Positions 9,071 to 21,102 of a stretch of DNA of 64,000 nt are shown here, piece by piece (positions within the stretch are counted from its first letter, which is position 1; every line of letters starts with the position of its first letter). Position numbers and translations under genes: made by a program. The DNA is from Ambrosia x helenae (lineage: Eukaryota; Streptophyta; Magnoliopsida; Asterales; Asteraceae): the NCBI GenBank assembly GCA_030844895.1, contig CM061228.1, positions 32,240,626-32,304,625 of the forward strand. The letters run 5' to 3'. The notes below the pieces were generated by a model. It was given only the letters and a program-made list of their open reading frames with translations. It had not been told where the DNA came from and did not search any database.

Positions 9071-9789
9071 TGTTGGATCAGTTTGCTCTTGTTTGCTAAG
9101 TAAGAACTTGCTATCTTGACGCTTAAGTGTTTAGCAAGTCCTTGTAAATCAGATTATAAGCACAGCGGAATGTTATAAGTTAAAGCAACACTTTTTATGC
9201 AAAGGCAGAGTTGTAACTCCCCCTTGATGTTTGAAACAAGATAAATGACAAAGTATTTATTATGAATCTAAGTTGTAAATGAGAATTAGATACTTAGAGA
9301 GATTCACAATAAATACAGAAATGGAATATAACAATGAGAGTGTTTGAAGGATTTTTCTGTTAAAAATCAATGTCTAAAATAGGAGGTTGAAGCCTTCTAT
9401 TTATAGACGATTACATGCATGTATCTTGCCTAAAAAGCAAGCACAGAAAGTCCAGTTACAAGTTGCACAAGTTGCAACATTGAAAGAAACAAATAAAGCT
9501 AAAAGTAATATTAAACAATAAACTACTGATGCAAAAGGGCGGTGGCAAATATCTTCTGCTAAGTGCTGATGAAGGACAACTACTGAAGAGTAGTTTTGTC
9601 TTCAGTACTTCTGAAGTGAACTTGTCTGGTTTGGACTTCAGAACTTCTGCAACTTCAGCACTTCTTCATATCTTCTAATCAGCAGTTTCTTGTCTTCTAT
9701 TCAGTACTTCTATACTTAGCCAAAAATGACAGAAGTGAATTAGACTAAGGTTTACAAAAGTGGTTTCACCAATCCTCTTTGTCCTAACA
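9071..9789 (-). repeat. 5' LTR of the Copia element (719 bp)
   Basis: On the minus strand it starts TGTTAGGAC and ends GATCCAACA, a 5-bp inverted terminus (TGTTR...AACA), and abuts the primer-binding site. A TATA box (TATAAATA on the minus strand, plus 9398-9405) drives transcription towards gag. The part between 9520 and 9720 is packed with copies of the element's 9-bp motif. The flanking CATAC (9790-9794) should be the target duplication; its partner is off-window. Confidence 0.9.
9398..9405 (-). promoter_or_regulatory. TATA box of the Copia 5' LTR
   Basis: The minus strand reads CTATAAATAG, a strong plant TATA box, in mid-LTR and facing gag. Confidence 0.7.
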
Positions 9790-11293
9790 CATACGAACCT
9801 TATAGCTCAAATCAGGAAAGCACAACAAGAAGCTTTGAAGGAAGAGAATCTGAAGAACGAATGCTTGTGCAAGATGATAAGAGATTGGAGTTTGTGAGTT
9901 GACAAAGTGGTGTACCTTATGGATCGTGTTTGGATACCATATAAGAATGGTATGCGTGAATTGGTTATGGATAAGGCTTATGAGTTAAGGTATTTGATAC
10001 ACCCTGGTTTTGATAGATGTATAAGGACTTGAAGGAGCATTATTGGTAGCCGAATATGAAAGGCGAGATAACGACTTATGTTGGGAGATGTTTAATTTGA
10101 GTGAAGGTTATAGCCATATAGCAAGAAGTCTTTAGGATTACTTCAACAATCAGAAATCCCTCAATGGAAATAGGAATGGGTCTCGATGGAGTTTGTTACG
10201 AAATTGCCCTGGACATCAAGCGGATATGATGCCATTTGGGTAATTGTCGATCAATTAAATAAGCCTGCACATTTCTTATGGATCATAGGAGCTTATCACA
10301 TTGAGAAGTTGACTGATATCTACTTAAAGGAAGTCGTATCTAGGCATAGTGTTCCGATATCAATCACTTTTAATCGGGATGGCCGATTTGTTTCAGAGTT
10401 TTTGGAGATCGCTACACAAATCCTTAGGAATACGAATGGATATGAGCACCTCTTATCATCCTAGACGGATGATCAAGGTGAATGAAATACATACAAATGT
10501 TTGAGGAGTTGTTACGGGTTTGTGTGATTGATTTTGAAGGAAGTTGGGATACTCGTCTTCTAATTAGTTGAGTTCTTCTACTATAATAGTATCACTCTAG
10601 TATCAACGTCGCACTATTTGAAGCATTGGATGGTAGAAAGTGACATTCACCACTCTGTTGGGCTGAGGTGGGTGATAAACACTTAGTTGGTCAAGAAAGA
10701 GTCCAAGAGACTATGGACATGATCTCTCAGACCGAGTATAGATAGAAAGCGACAAAAGATGGACAGAAGAGTTATGCAGGCAATAGACGAAAGCCTTTAG
10801 AGTTCCAAGTTGGAGACAATGCTATGTTGGAAGTCTAGCCTTGGAAAGGCGTTATTAGGATTTGTAGGCAAGGATAGCTTAGCCCTCGCCACATTGGATC
10901 ATTAGAGATCATAGCAAGGGTAGGCCTAGTTATATATCGACTTATTACCATGAGAACTTTGTGGAGCCTACGATGTGTTTCACGTTAGTAAATTTGAAGT
11001 AATGTTTTCCTGGTGAGGCGCTTGTGATACCTCTAGAGGAGATTTATATAGACGAAAAATTTCATTTTGTCAAGGAACTCGTTGAGATTACGGATTAGAG
11101 AATCCAGAAGTTGTGATGAAGTAATATCAAGTTGGTCAAGGTCGGATGGAATTCTAGTCATGGACTAGAGTTTACTTGGGAAAGAGGAGATCAACTGAAG
11201 TTAAAGTACTCTCGTTTATTTATCCGTCCAAACTGAAATTAGTAGTGGCTAGATGAAAATTTCGAGGACGAAATTTCTTAGACGAGGGGAGAC
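9790..11293 (+). pseudogene. Decayed Ty3/Gypsy pol of element A: integrase and chromodomain
   Basis: Fragments on the plus strand match element B pol in the same order. An AQQEALKEEN segment precedes the integrase zinc region. The integrase core then appears as FVTKLPW...YDAIWVIVDQL...PAHFL from 10186. Further on come FEALDG-like and chromodomain remnants near 11040-11200, including GLEFTWERGDQLK. Many stops and frameshifts interrupt it, several of them TAG from CAG or CGA, as expected after deamination of methylated cytosine. A polypurine tract (GACGAGGGGAGA) at 11281-11292 precedes the LTR. The 5' part lies beyond the Copia insertion, left of the window. This is the oldest retroelement layer with recognisable pol. 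Confidence 0.88.
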
Positions 11294-13461
11294 TGTGACA
11301 ACCGGTAAATTTCAGTCAACCTTTGACTAGATCTTAGTCACGATTCTTATATGTTAAGCATATATTATGGATGATTTTGATTAAGTTAAGTTTCTACGAG
11401 TCCAACGATGTCATTTTTGGAGTTCGTGGACGTCTAGATGTTCAAAAGAAAAACCTGCGCATCTTAACGCTAACAAACTGACATCAGTAAGAATATGTTA
11501 GATTGGACAAACGTAGAGTTATTACATGTAAATACGTCACGTATTTACTGATGGAGCAATCGGATGTGGAGTCGGCTTGAAGAATGGATTAAAATGTAGC
11601 GTTTGGAGAATGCGGAGTGTAACCGACAAGAGAACCGGATATCAAAATGCGTGGTTTTAACCGCATTTATGCTTTCGAAATAATTATTTATTTTAAATAA
11701 TATTAATTATTAAGTATCGAGAGCTACCGGATCGTTTAGGCGAAAGAAACAATAACCGTTTGAGTTAGCGCGATTCTAATAGACGTTCTGAAAGAACGCG
11801 TAGGATGCGGAAATTAATTATAATTCTGCTCGGTTTAACTAAATCTTAGATTTTGAACTAAACCGACTAACTTTTATAATTATTTACCGAACCTAAATAT
11901 AAACGAAGCGTTTCGCGTTTTAACGGGTTCGATACGCGGTGTCTACCTACCTAATTCTAAACCTACCTATAAAAGGGGCTTTACCTCCTTCTTCTTCATT
12001 GTGCGGCCTACAACACAAAAATTATAACCCCAAACCTCTCATCTCTCTCTCTCTCTAACCCTCTCGTACTCTCTCTCTGCTCTCTCTCTCATCCCGCTCA
12101 GCTTCCTCTCTCTTTCTGAATGTGAGCTGGCCGACCACCATCTCCATGGTGGCGTCGGCGGGGTGTTCTGAAAGCCCAAAAACGGGCAGAGGAAGAGGAA
12201 CAACGGCGGAGGATGTGGTGCTCGGCTGTGGTGGTTAAAGGAAGCAGCGGCGGCGGTGGTTTGTATGGTCCGGTTGGAGTTTTGGGTCAGGTTGTGGCTG
12301 TGGTTAACAAGCAGGGCGGCGGCAGCGGTCCAAAGTGGTTGTGGAAGTCCGATTGGATCTGTTTGGTTCAGGATTGGGTGACCAAGGGGTTTGCATGTTG
12401 GCCGATCATGGTGTTCGGTTGTGGTTCGGGGTCAGACAGACCAGACCCATTCTGGTTTGGTCCGGCCATGGTTATGATGGTTTGTGTTGTTGGTCCGATT
12501 CAGGCAGAAGGTAGCCGTGCTGGTGCTCTGTTGTGGTGTTCGGGTTTGGTCCGGCTGGGTTTGGGCCAAACATGGCTTGCTGGATTTGCTCGGGCCAGGT
12601 CTCGGGTCACGCAGACCAGATCTGGTCAGACATAGTTCGAGTCAGGTTCCGGGTGCATGGGTTAGAAAATGGTTTAGTTTTGAGGATCGGAGCTCGGTTA
12701 GAAGTTGTTTTAGAACAGATTCGGTTCGGATTCATTTTAGAGGGTTTCGGGTTATAATGGTTCAACCTGAGTCAGAGCTGGTTTAGTTTTGGGTTCAGTC
12801 AAATCGGGACAAAGATGGAGTTGCATGCGTATATAAATGGTTTAATATTTAGTTTTGTTATTTTGTGTATATAATTATGTATATAAGTTATAGATATGGA
12901 ACGATTGCGGCTCGCGAAACGAATTGACGATATTATTGGATAAATGATATTGCATGTTGAAGCGAGATTTGATAATATTATATATTGGAGTAAACCGTTG
13001 GACAGTATATATTATATATATGTATATATTATTATTATTATATGTAATTGTATAATTATTATCTATATAAAGTGTCGGGAGGTATAAAGTCTCGTCCATT
13101 GGAAATACGGATAGATATATTGACTGTTTTGTGTATATAAATTGATTTTGGGAAAATTGTAGATGACTTGTGTTGTCTGGATTCTATAAAAACAGAGGAA
13201 ACTCTGCCGAAATTTTATAAAATCTAGAGCACAACGTGTGCAATATTAATTGACGTTTTTATAACTTTCCATGTGTAAACAAATATATTTAATACAAAAT
13301 ATCACGACATTTCAACGTATTTATAATAAGTACAAGTGAATTTTGAAGAACATTTTGAAAGTATGTGTATATATATATATATATAAAGTGTTGCCAAACA
13401 TCATGTGTAATGAGTTTTCAAAAGGTTTCATAACTAAATAATGTTAATCGTATGGATTCAA
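11294..13461 (+). repeat. 3' LTR of element A, segment 1
   Basis: The LTR begins TGTGACAACCGG directly after the polypurine tract and is interrupted at 13461 by element C. A TATA box (TATAAAA, 11968-11974) is followed by a CT-rich leader with TCTC repeats. Next comes a G/T-rich zone (12130-12790) in which GGTTCGG, GGTCCGG and GGGTC variants are iterated. The zone contains a 140-codon open frame (12213-12635) that shows no domain and looks like a by-product of composition. AT-rich sequence with (TA)n follows to the break. Joined with segments 2 and 3, the LTR is about 2.6 kb. Confidence 0.82.
11968..11974 (+). promoter_or_regulatory. TATA box of LTR A
   Basis: ACCTATAAAAGGGG lies about 675 bp into the LTR and is followed by a pyrimidine-rich leader, the usual arrangement for a Gypsy LTR promoter. 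Confidence 0.6.
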
Positions 13462-14722
13462 GTATTGATGATTGTTCAGTAGCTCATGGTGAATAATAAA
13501 TTTCATTAATTGATTTAAATAAATTACATACAATTGTTCTACAAGAATTCGTACATCAAGTTGAATAATCCTATGCACACATCTTCAAGCATTAACTCAA
13601 ATCTTCAAGCAAGTAGAACCTGAAACATGTTAAGTTTGAAAATATTTTGGGTCAACAAAAGTTGGTGAGAATACATAGGTTTTTGAATATAATTGATAAC
13701 CATAGTTTGTACAACATTCACAGTTGTATAATGATAGAGCATGAGTCCGACATGTAACAATGCGTCTTTGTACAATCAAACCTTGTGTCGACTGATGACT
13801 AACTCACAAGTTAGTTAAATGTTGTTACTGTTATCGATCATCCCTGAATTTATGCGGGGGAATGGGTTTGTCAGACCTATAGCGCTATAATCTAAACAGG
13901 CGGCTTGATCATTGTTAATGATTGTACTGTGTCTTTTTGTTACAGTCAAATGATAGAATGATGTTGTAATTGAATCACAAGTAAATATGAGTAAATGATA
14001 GTATAAAATGTTTAAACATGTTTCACTCCAAAAATAGTGAAAATAGAGAAAATGGGCTATGTAAACTCACCTTAGCAAAATGTTATGTCTCGTGAAAATA
14101 GAATAGGTGTTGCCCAAATATGCCAAGTATTACCCTATAAATAAGGTAATAAATATGTCTAAGTCTATCTAGTCTACAAATATACTCTAGAGCTTCGAAT
14201 TGGGCATAGGTACTCGTTTGATTAATAATTAAAATATTTGAAAATTGAAAGAAATTTGATAAATAAATAAACAAAAGTCTTTTTATAAAATTTGAATCAA
14301 AGATGGTTACAATAATGAGTTTAAAGTATAAAAATAATTTTTATAAAATTATTTTCTTAAAAATAGAATATTTAATCTATTTATTACAAATTGCCAAAGT
14401 TTAACTTTAATATTTAGAAATACTAAAATCAAAGAATTATTAGATTAAAAAATTATATTTCTGTTCCAAATAATCAGAAATAATTTATATACAATTTTGG
14501 TGCAAAAATATTGAAAAATGAATTTATTATGATTTATTGATGATTAAAACTATCAAAAATTGATTAAAAATATTAAATAAATGATTTTTCAGAAATAAAA
14601 ATCATTTCAGAAAAGTTTATTGTTATAAAAACTCAGAATAATTTTTGTGAAAATTTATAAAATTTTTTTGATATTTTTATAGAATTTTATAAATAAAATA
14701 GAATAAACTTGAATTATTTATC
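13462..14722 (-). repeat. 3' LTR of element C, distal part
   Basis: Collinear with 33710-34970 of the other LTR with only scattered differences. It ends in TTATC (14718-14722), the target duplication of element B. AT-rich throughout the second half. Confidence 0.92.
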
Positions 14723-17501
14723 TGTCACACCCTCAAAATCCACCTGCGGGGTTTTACCGCGAGGCGTGTGACAAACCAGGATCCAAGTCAACAATCACAA
14801 TAAACAACGCTATATGAACACATGCATATTTAAAAACATAAGTTTGAAACCATAACATAGTAGCGGAAGCTTGTTTACAAATCAAAACCCAACAGTAGTT
14901 CCAAAAGTTCAACGTAAGAAAGACATGATCCTAAACTAGACGCCGTGCAGACGCGTGCGCCCTAGTCCTCGTTTGCTACCTTAGCGACCTGAGAAAAACA
15001 TGCCAAAAATACGTCAGCATAAAATGCCGGTGAGTTCACAGGTTTGTAATAAAAGTACCAAGTTCACCCTGTCCATACTATGCAAAAATGTAAACCAAAG
15101 TACGCTAGCTAGGCGTATGTTTTGTCACTACTACGATTGGCAAACAATTACTAACACGCATACCAGAAGCATTGCCCGAATAATGTATCGTTCCTGTTTG
15201 AGACAATATGCAACCGCCGGCCCTCCAAGCCGACGAGCGGGGCAGGTCACGCTCAATAGATCTATCCACATTTCCCCGTTGTGCTACCCGCACATTCATG
15301 GTTTCCCCCGGGACTTCCAAAGATCGTATAGTAACCCAAAAATAACCCATAGTATGACAGTTGTTACCAAACACAAGTTTAACGCATGTTTTCTCCCCCA
15401 AAGTAAAACCAGTTAAAGTGGGGCCGTGAACTCACCTTAGGTTGCGTTACTTCGATTAATGAATAAAATCAGCAAGCTATGCTAGTCCCGTAAAGCGGCG
15501 ACCTAACATATAACAGTTACAAGTACTTAGACTAATAACCCGTAGGTTAGTTAGTCCCGAGATGTCCAGACCATAACCAGGTTCGTTTGAAAAACACGTT
15601 GACTGTTAAACTGACCCAATGTACAAGACTCGACATCCCATTGGTGACCCGAAACTCCCCGTGTTATACTTGCACTCTCAAACATAAAATCATGCAATCA
15701 CACTTAACATACGTTAAGGTTCAACAAGTTTAACACATAGTTCAAACAGTACGTAAATAAGCCCGAGCACGTGTTACCAAGTTATCAGGTATGATACGGG
15801 GTTCCTAGCATGTTCCTAGGTGTCAAATCGGGTCTCGGAATGTCAAAATACACTTACAGCAGCAGTACAGGCGATTAGGAAAAGTCAACTAGCGATTATG
15901 AAAGTCAACAGGCGATTATGAGGGCTAATCGCCTATACTATAGGCGATTAGGTCATGTGGTATGCATTTCAGGAGTTTATTAGGCAATTAGGTCGTAAGA
16001 CATGCAATTCAAGGCTTAACTAGCAATTAGGATCGCAATCGCATGAAATGAAGGCAATTAGACCCCTAATCGCCTATACTATAGGCGATTAGGCTCCCAT
16101 ATCAGGCGATTGGGCTCCCAATCGCCTATAGCATAGGCGATTAGGGTCCCCAATCGCCTCCAGCAGATCTGTTCCGGTTTTTCGCGCTTTTAACCCTCCA
16201 AATCAGATCCGGAACGTGTGGAAACACCAAATATCGATCATACAACATTATCAAACATATTTCACGCAAAACCCCTAGCTTATCATCGTCCTACCAGTCC
16301 CGAATGCAAGCCTTTTCTTGAAATAGTATACTTAGCATGAAAACATCACATCAACATGCATAACTTTACCCTAAATAGCAAATACTCAGATTTCATCATG
16401 TTATCACATTGTCCGATCATCCCCTACTGTTCTAGCATCACTCTACAACAACCCTAACATCAAACAATTAGCAAGACACCTCATATTATCCAAAATCATT
16501 CACTTTCATTCAAATGGGTCAAATACTCAATATTCACAATGCACCTCTAAAATCATCCAATCTCCTAAGACATCATCATCCTATCATAAACAAGCTGTAA
16601 TCACCTTGATAACATGATAACAATCCTTTTTGAATCATAAAAATCCTATCTTTTAAACATATTTAACACATATAACATGCATAATGGTTTGGACTTGTTT
16701 AAAAACGATTTTTATAGGTTTTCAAAGACACAAATGTTTATAAACCAGGTCTGGACCTTTAGGGAGAAAAACACAATCATATAAAGGTTTGGGGATGAAG
16801 AACACACCTTGGTTTTATGAGGATTTGATGTGTAAGGCTTGAAAATGAGTGTTTTGATGCTAAAACGTGTTCCAGAGGGTGTTTGGGAGTTGGGATATGT
16901 TATGAAATGGCTAGGGTTGCATTAGAGGTGTTTTGGAGGTCAAGGGTGGTATTCATAGGCGTTTTAGTCGTTTAGAACACCTCAGGCGATTATGCAGCAG
17001 CATCAGGCGATTATGGCTCCTAATCGCCTATAACTATAGGCGATTAGGGCCTAATCGCCCTCAGAAACTCCCAATCGCCTTCCCTATAGGCGATTACAGA
17101 GGCTAATCGCCTTCAGCCTTTGCCTAATCGCCTATAGGGTCTGATTCAGCGTATTTGGCGCGTTAAACTCCGTTTTAACATATGTTAACATGTTTTCACA
17201 TACCGACAAGTCACATAAGGATTTTAAACACATAATACATGTAAACAAACACATTCACACTCGTTCACCAATTCCCGGGACTCGAGACTCGTTTTTCTAC
17301 TAAGGTTTGACGATTCCACGAATCGTCAATCCTTGCATACTTGGTTAAATGGCCGACATCTAACGATCCTCTAGGTTGTACTAATGACTCCCGAACTATA
17401 ACACGACTTAACCGACCTAGTTAAGTATACTGTACGCGTGACTCGCTAAGGTAGACTTTGACTCAAACCACGTTATTAACCTGAGTTTGCCGGGTGTCAC
17501 A
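14723..17501 (-). repeat. 3' LTR of element B (2779 bp)
   Basis: Nearly identical to 27214-29994. It contains two clusters of the iterated AGGCGATTA / TAATCGCCT motif (15870-16160 and 16979-17146). At the promoter position it reads TATTCATA where the other LTR has TATTTATA, so its minus-strand TATA box is mutated. Short open frames here (for example 15000-15416) recur in every copy because the DNA is repeated, not because they are genes. Confidence 0.93.
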
Positions 17502-17640
17502 TCATCCCCACGTTAAAAGAATTTTCGTCCCGAAAATTAACACAAGTCAAAAAGAAAACGACAAAGAATAGGAACCAAAAGAGAAAATTTACCCGAGTTG
17601 TCACATCATCCCCACGTTAAAAGGAATCTCGCCCCGAGAT
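17502..17640 (-). promoter_or_regulatory. Polypurine tract of element B with a duplicated LTR-end/PPT block
   Basis: TGTCACATCATCCCCACGTT occurs at 17494 across the LTR border and again at 17598, about 104 bp apart. Each is followed by a CGTCCCG/CGCCCCG stretch. On the minus strand each reads as a G-rich polypurine tract followed by an LTR start, so there are two potential plus-strand priming sites. The sequence between them is A-rich and non-coding. Confidence 0.7.
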
Positions 17641-18964
17641 TCATTCAGCTGCGGTAGTAACATGTCTCGATTCAAAAGCGCGCTTAGGAAAGAGGTGAGG
17701 ATACTTGGACTTCATTTGATCCTAGCGTTCCCAAGTGTATTCCGGTCCACGGTTCGAGTTCCAGCGAACTTTAACAATACGGATTTTACTCCGACGAAGG
17801 CTACGAATCTTGTAATCGAGGATTTTAACAGGTTCTTCCACAATGCGAAGACGATCGTCAACCCTGATCTCTTCTAGTGGAACAATAAGAGATTCGTCAG
17901 CCAGGCACTTTTTCAAGTTAGACACATGGAAGACGTTGTGCACATTACCGAGCTCCGACGGTAAATCAAGTCGATATGCCACCGGTCCAATCCGTTCCAG
18001 GATTGCAAACGGTCCAACGTACCGGGGGTTAAGTTTGCCACGCTTTCCAAAGCGTATGACGCCCTTCCATGGTGAAACTTTCAGGAGCACCCTGTCCCCA
18101 ACCTGGAACTCTAAAGGTTTGCGACGTCGATCAGCATAACTCTTTTGCCGATCCCGCGCCGCTGCCAAACGGTTACGAATCTGCACGATCTTTTCCAAAG
18201 TCTCGTACACTAGCTCAGGCCCAGTGAGTTGGCTCTCACCCACCTCAGCCCAACAAAGAGGAGACCGGCATTTCCGTCCGTACAGTGCCTCGAATGGAGC
18301 TGCCTTGATACTCGCATGGTAACTGTTGTTATAGGAAAACTCCACTAACGGCAGGTGAATCTCCCAAGTCTTGCCAAAATCAATCACACATGCCCGAAGC
18401 ATGTCTTCCAATGTTTGAATTGTTCGTTCACTCTGCCCGTCAGTTTGTGGGTGATAAGCTGTACTCATGTCCAGCAGGGTACCCAAGGCTTTGTGTAAGG
18501 ACTTCCAAAAATGCGAAGTGAAATGAGAATCACGAATCGAAATGATAGAAACCGGCACCCCGTGCTTAGAAACAACCTCCTTAAGGTAAAGGCGAGCCAA
18601 ACGATCCATAGTGTCGGTTTCTTTAATGGCAAGAAAATGGGCTGACTTCGTCAACCGATCCACAATCACCCATATCTTATCACAACCACTAGGTGACTTA
18701 GGTAATTTAGTGACAAAGTCCATCGTGATCCTTTCCCACTTCCATTCCGGAATTTCTGGCTGCTGCAGGAGACCAGAAAGCTTCTGGTACTCCACCTTGA
18801 CCTTGGCACAGGTCAAGCATTTGCTCACATAGGAGGCAATGTCAGCCTTCATGTTTGGCCACCAGTAGAGTACCTTTAGGTCTTGGTACATCTTGTCTGA
18901 GCCAGGGTGAATGGAATACCGGGATTTGTGAGCTTCATCCAAAACAAGCTCCCGAAATCCCCCA
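17641..18964 (-). pseudogene. pol: Element B pol: integrase and chromodomain
   Basis: On the minus strand an open frame (18978-17722) carries: the zinc site (HKSRYSIHPG then CLTCAKVK); the integrase core (MDFVTKLP, WVIVDRLTKSAHFL, YHPQTDGQSERT with the catalytic Glu); a GPF/Y-like NPRYVGPF stretch; and a chromodomain-like end (VEEPVKILDYK...VRWNSNRGPEYTWER). Two lesions stand out. The conserved Asp of the ISDRD motif is Ile (ISIRDSHF), which should remove a catalytic DDE residue. A TAG at 17722-17724 also replaces a Glu codon, after which the frame continues ~25 codons to 17641. The frame joins the RNase H part through a one-base loss in a G run near 18961. Confidence 0.9.
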
Positions 18965-19738
18965 ATAACGGAACCCATATGCGTTCTGCGAAGTAATGCA
19001 AGCCGTCAGGCCTTTGCTCGAGGTGTTTATCAGCACCGTGCATAGTCTCAGCTTTAAGGTTTCCCTCCTTCAAAGCCTCTAGCTGTGCAGAACGGATTTG
19101 GTCGGGAAGAGAAGAGTGGATAGTGAGTTGCAACGCCCGAACACGACGTGGGTTTGCTGATTCCTTCCGGCTCAAGGCGTCTGCCACCACATTCGCCTTG
19201 CCAGGGTGGTACTTAATGGTGCAATCATAGTCGTTCAGGAGTTCAACCCAGCGACGCTGTCGCATGTTCAGGTGTTGTTGGTCGAAAATATGCTGGAGAC
19301 TCTTGTGATCGGTATAAACGGTGCATTTGGTACCGTACAAGTAATGCCTCCAAATTTTCAACGCGAATACCACTGCACCCAACTCCAAGTCGTGGGTTGT
19401 ATAGTTCCTCTCGTGAACCTTAAGTTGACGAGAAGCGTAGGCAATCACCTTCTCGCGTTGCATTAACACGCAACCGAGACCCCGAATCGAAGCATCACAG
19501 TAAACAACGAAGTCCTCAGTGCCCTCAGGCAAGGATAGAATGGGAGCAGAACAGAGTTTGGACTTCAGCTTTTGGAACGCTGATTCTTGCTGTTCACCCC
19601 AGTCGAATTTTCTGTCCTTCTGAGTAAGAGAGGTGAGGGGTTGAGCGAACTTCGAAAACCCTTAATGAAACGACGGTAGTAACCCGCAAGACCTAGGAAT
19701 TGCCGCACCTCAGATGGCGTCTTTGGTGCTTCCCAGTC
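18960..19738 (-). pseudogene. pol: Element B pol: end of RT connection and RNase H
   Basis: Minus-strand sequence encodes the RT thumb region (PSEVRQFLGLAGYYRRFIKG), then RNase H with YCDASIRGLGCVLMQ, YTTHDLELGAVVFALKIWRHYLYG, YTDHKSLQHIF and ADALSRKE. Single-base losses near 19738 (AAGGAC-type context) and near 19655 (TTTCG) break the frame between RT and RNase H. A third near 18961 breaks it before integrase. No larger damage is visible. Confidence 0.9.
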
Positions 19739-21099
19739 TTTATTGCCTCGATCTTAGCCGGATCGACATGAATCCCTAGTTCATTAACCACATGCCCTAG
19801 GAATTGAACTTCGCGTAACCAAAAATCACACTTTGAGAACTTAGCATAAAGCTGTTCCCGTCGCAAAAGTTCCAGAACTAAACGCAAGTGTTCCTCATGT
19901 TCAACTTTGTTCTTGGAGTAGACAAGAATGTCGTCAATAAACACAATAACGAACCTATCAAGATAAGGTTTGCACACGCGGTTCATCAAATCCATGAAAA
20001 CCGCCGGTGCGTTAGTGAGGCCGAAAGGCATGACCAAGAACTCGAAATGGCCATAACGTGTACGAAAGGCAGTCTTCATAATGTCAGCTTCCTGCACGCG
20101 CAACTGGTGGTAACCGGACCTTAAGTCGATCTTGGAGTAGTAGCTAGAACCCTGGAGCTGGTCAAAGAGATCATCAATGCGAGGAAGAGGGTAACGGTTC
20201 TTGATGGTCACCTTGTTCAGCTCTCTGTAATCCACGCACATCCGGAGACTTCCATCTTTCTTCTTCACGAATAGAATCGAGGCACCCCAAGGGGAAGAAC
20301 TCGGTCTGATGAAACCCTTATCCAAGAGTTCCTGCAACTGGCTAGATAATTCCTGCATCTCGGGAGGTGCAAGACGGTAGGGGGCCCGAGCAATAGGAGC
20401 TGCGCCCGGTACAAGATCAATACTGAACTCAACCTGACGATGTGGAGGAAAACCTGGTAGGTCATCAGGAAAAACATCAGAAAAGTCACGAACCACAGGG
20501 ATATCCTCGATCTTCTTCTCCTCGGTAGAGGAAACAGAAAGAAGTGCCAAAACGGCCGAACAACCCTTACGAATACACTTAAGGGCTTTCATGCTAGAGA
20601 TGAGACTTAGCGGAGAACCGCTTTTCTCACCACGTACCAAAAGAAATTCTCCATCCGGGAGAGGGATCCGAATAACCTTGTCGAAACATACGATCTCCGC
20701 GCGATACAACGATAACCAATCCATGCCAACAACGACATCAAAACTACCCAAGGGTACAGGCATAAGGTCAATGGGGAAAGACAAACCCGACAACTCTAAG
20801 TGACATTCCCGAAGGACACAAGTCGCCTCAATCTTCTTACCGTTAGCCAACTCAATCAAATACTTAGCCTCTAAAGGAACATGCACTATATCTAACATTC
20901 GGCTAACTTCCAAAGATATGAAGCTTTTATCGGCACCAGAATCAAACAAAACAGTAACAGAGCGATCATTGAGAAGGAACGTACCGGTAACTGTGTCGGG
21001 ATCCAGTTTAGCCTCAGCGGCTCCAATGACAAAGGCGCGTGCGTTCCTGCCACCGCCCCCACCATTCCCGTTACCGTTCCCGTTCTTCACATCCCCGCC
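19693..21099 (-). pseudogene. pol: Element B pol: aspartic protease and reverse transcriptase
   Basis: 465 residues are open from just after the TAG at 21102-21100. The protease motif FDSGADKSF lies near residue 50. RT follows with YRLAPPEMQEL, WGASILFVKKKDGSLRMCVDYRELN, YPLPRIDDLFDQL, the YSKIDLRSGYHQ block and the catalytic FIDD at VFIDDILVYS. RT copies element RNA into DNA inside the particle. The catalytic aspartates are present. The in-frame TAG separates it from the last gag codons (CPKLK), where Ty3/Gypsy chromoviruses usually read straight through. Confidence 0.93.
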
Positions 21100-21102
21100 C
21101 TA

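Larger units (their letters stand above)
1..9789 (-). mobile_element. Ty1/Copia retrotransposon (Sirevirus-like, with third ORF), 3' end outside the window
   Basis: Reading on the minus strand, the order is 5' LTR (9789-9071), tRNA-iMet primer-binding site, long gag, pol with the Copia domain order protease-integrase-RT-RNase H, then a long additional ORF cut by the window edge. Integrase before RT defines Ty1/Copia. A very long gag with two zinc knuckles and an ORF between pol and the 3' LTR is typical of the Sirevirus-type lineage. The three reading frames are open over almost 9 kb, so the copy looks young. It lies in the pol remnant of element A, which resumes at 9790. The second LTR and the left target-site duplication lie beyond the window. 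Confidence 0.93.
1..9789. repeat. Dispersed nonamer AACT(A/T/G)CTGA, both orientations, about 30 copies through the Copia element
   Basis: By eye I count about 30 exact matches to AACT(A/T/G)CTGA or its complement between 1 and 9789. Examples are near 8, 66, 80, 725, 1208, 1232, 2510, 2535, 2554, 2680, 2714, 3340, 4730-4830, 6496, 6535-6553, 6850-6890, 7002, 8085, 8230, 9522 and 9580. They fall in the LTR, spacer, gag, third ORF and the linker between integrase and RT, and are scarce in the conserved enzymatic domains. Chance expectation is below one. Copies in coding DNA are read in different frames, which points to selection or spread at the nucleic-acid level. Confidence 0.75.

Noticed and set aside
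12213..12786. Open frames in the G/T-rich part of LTR A
   Set aside because: Tryptophan- and glycine-rich translation in three overlapping frames reflects iterated GGTCCGG/GGTTCGG words, not a protein.
15000..15416. A ~138-codon frame (MPKIRQHKMPVSS start) repeated at 23157, 24005, 24877, 26620 and 27491
   Set aside because: It recurs only because the LTR segment is repeated. Some copies are broken by single-base differences, it has no domain, and the complementary strand has an equally long frame.
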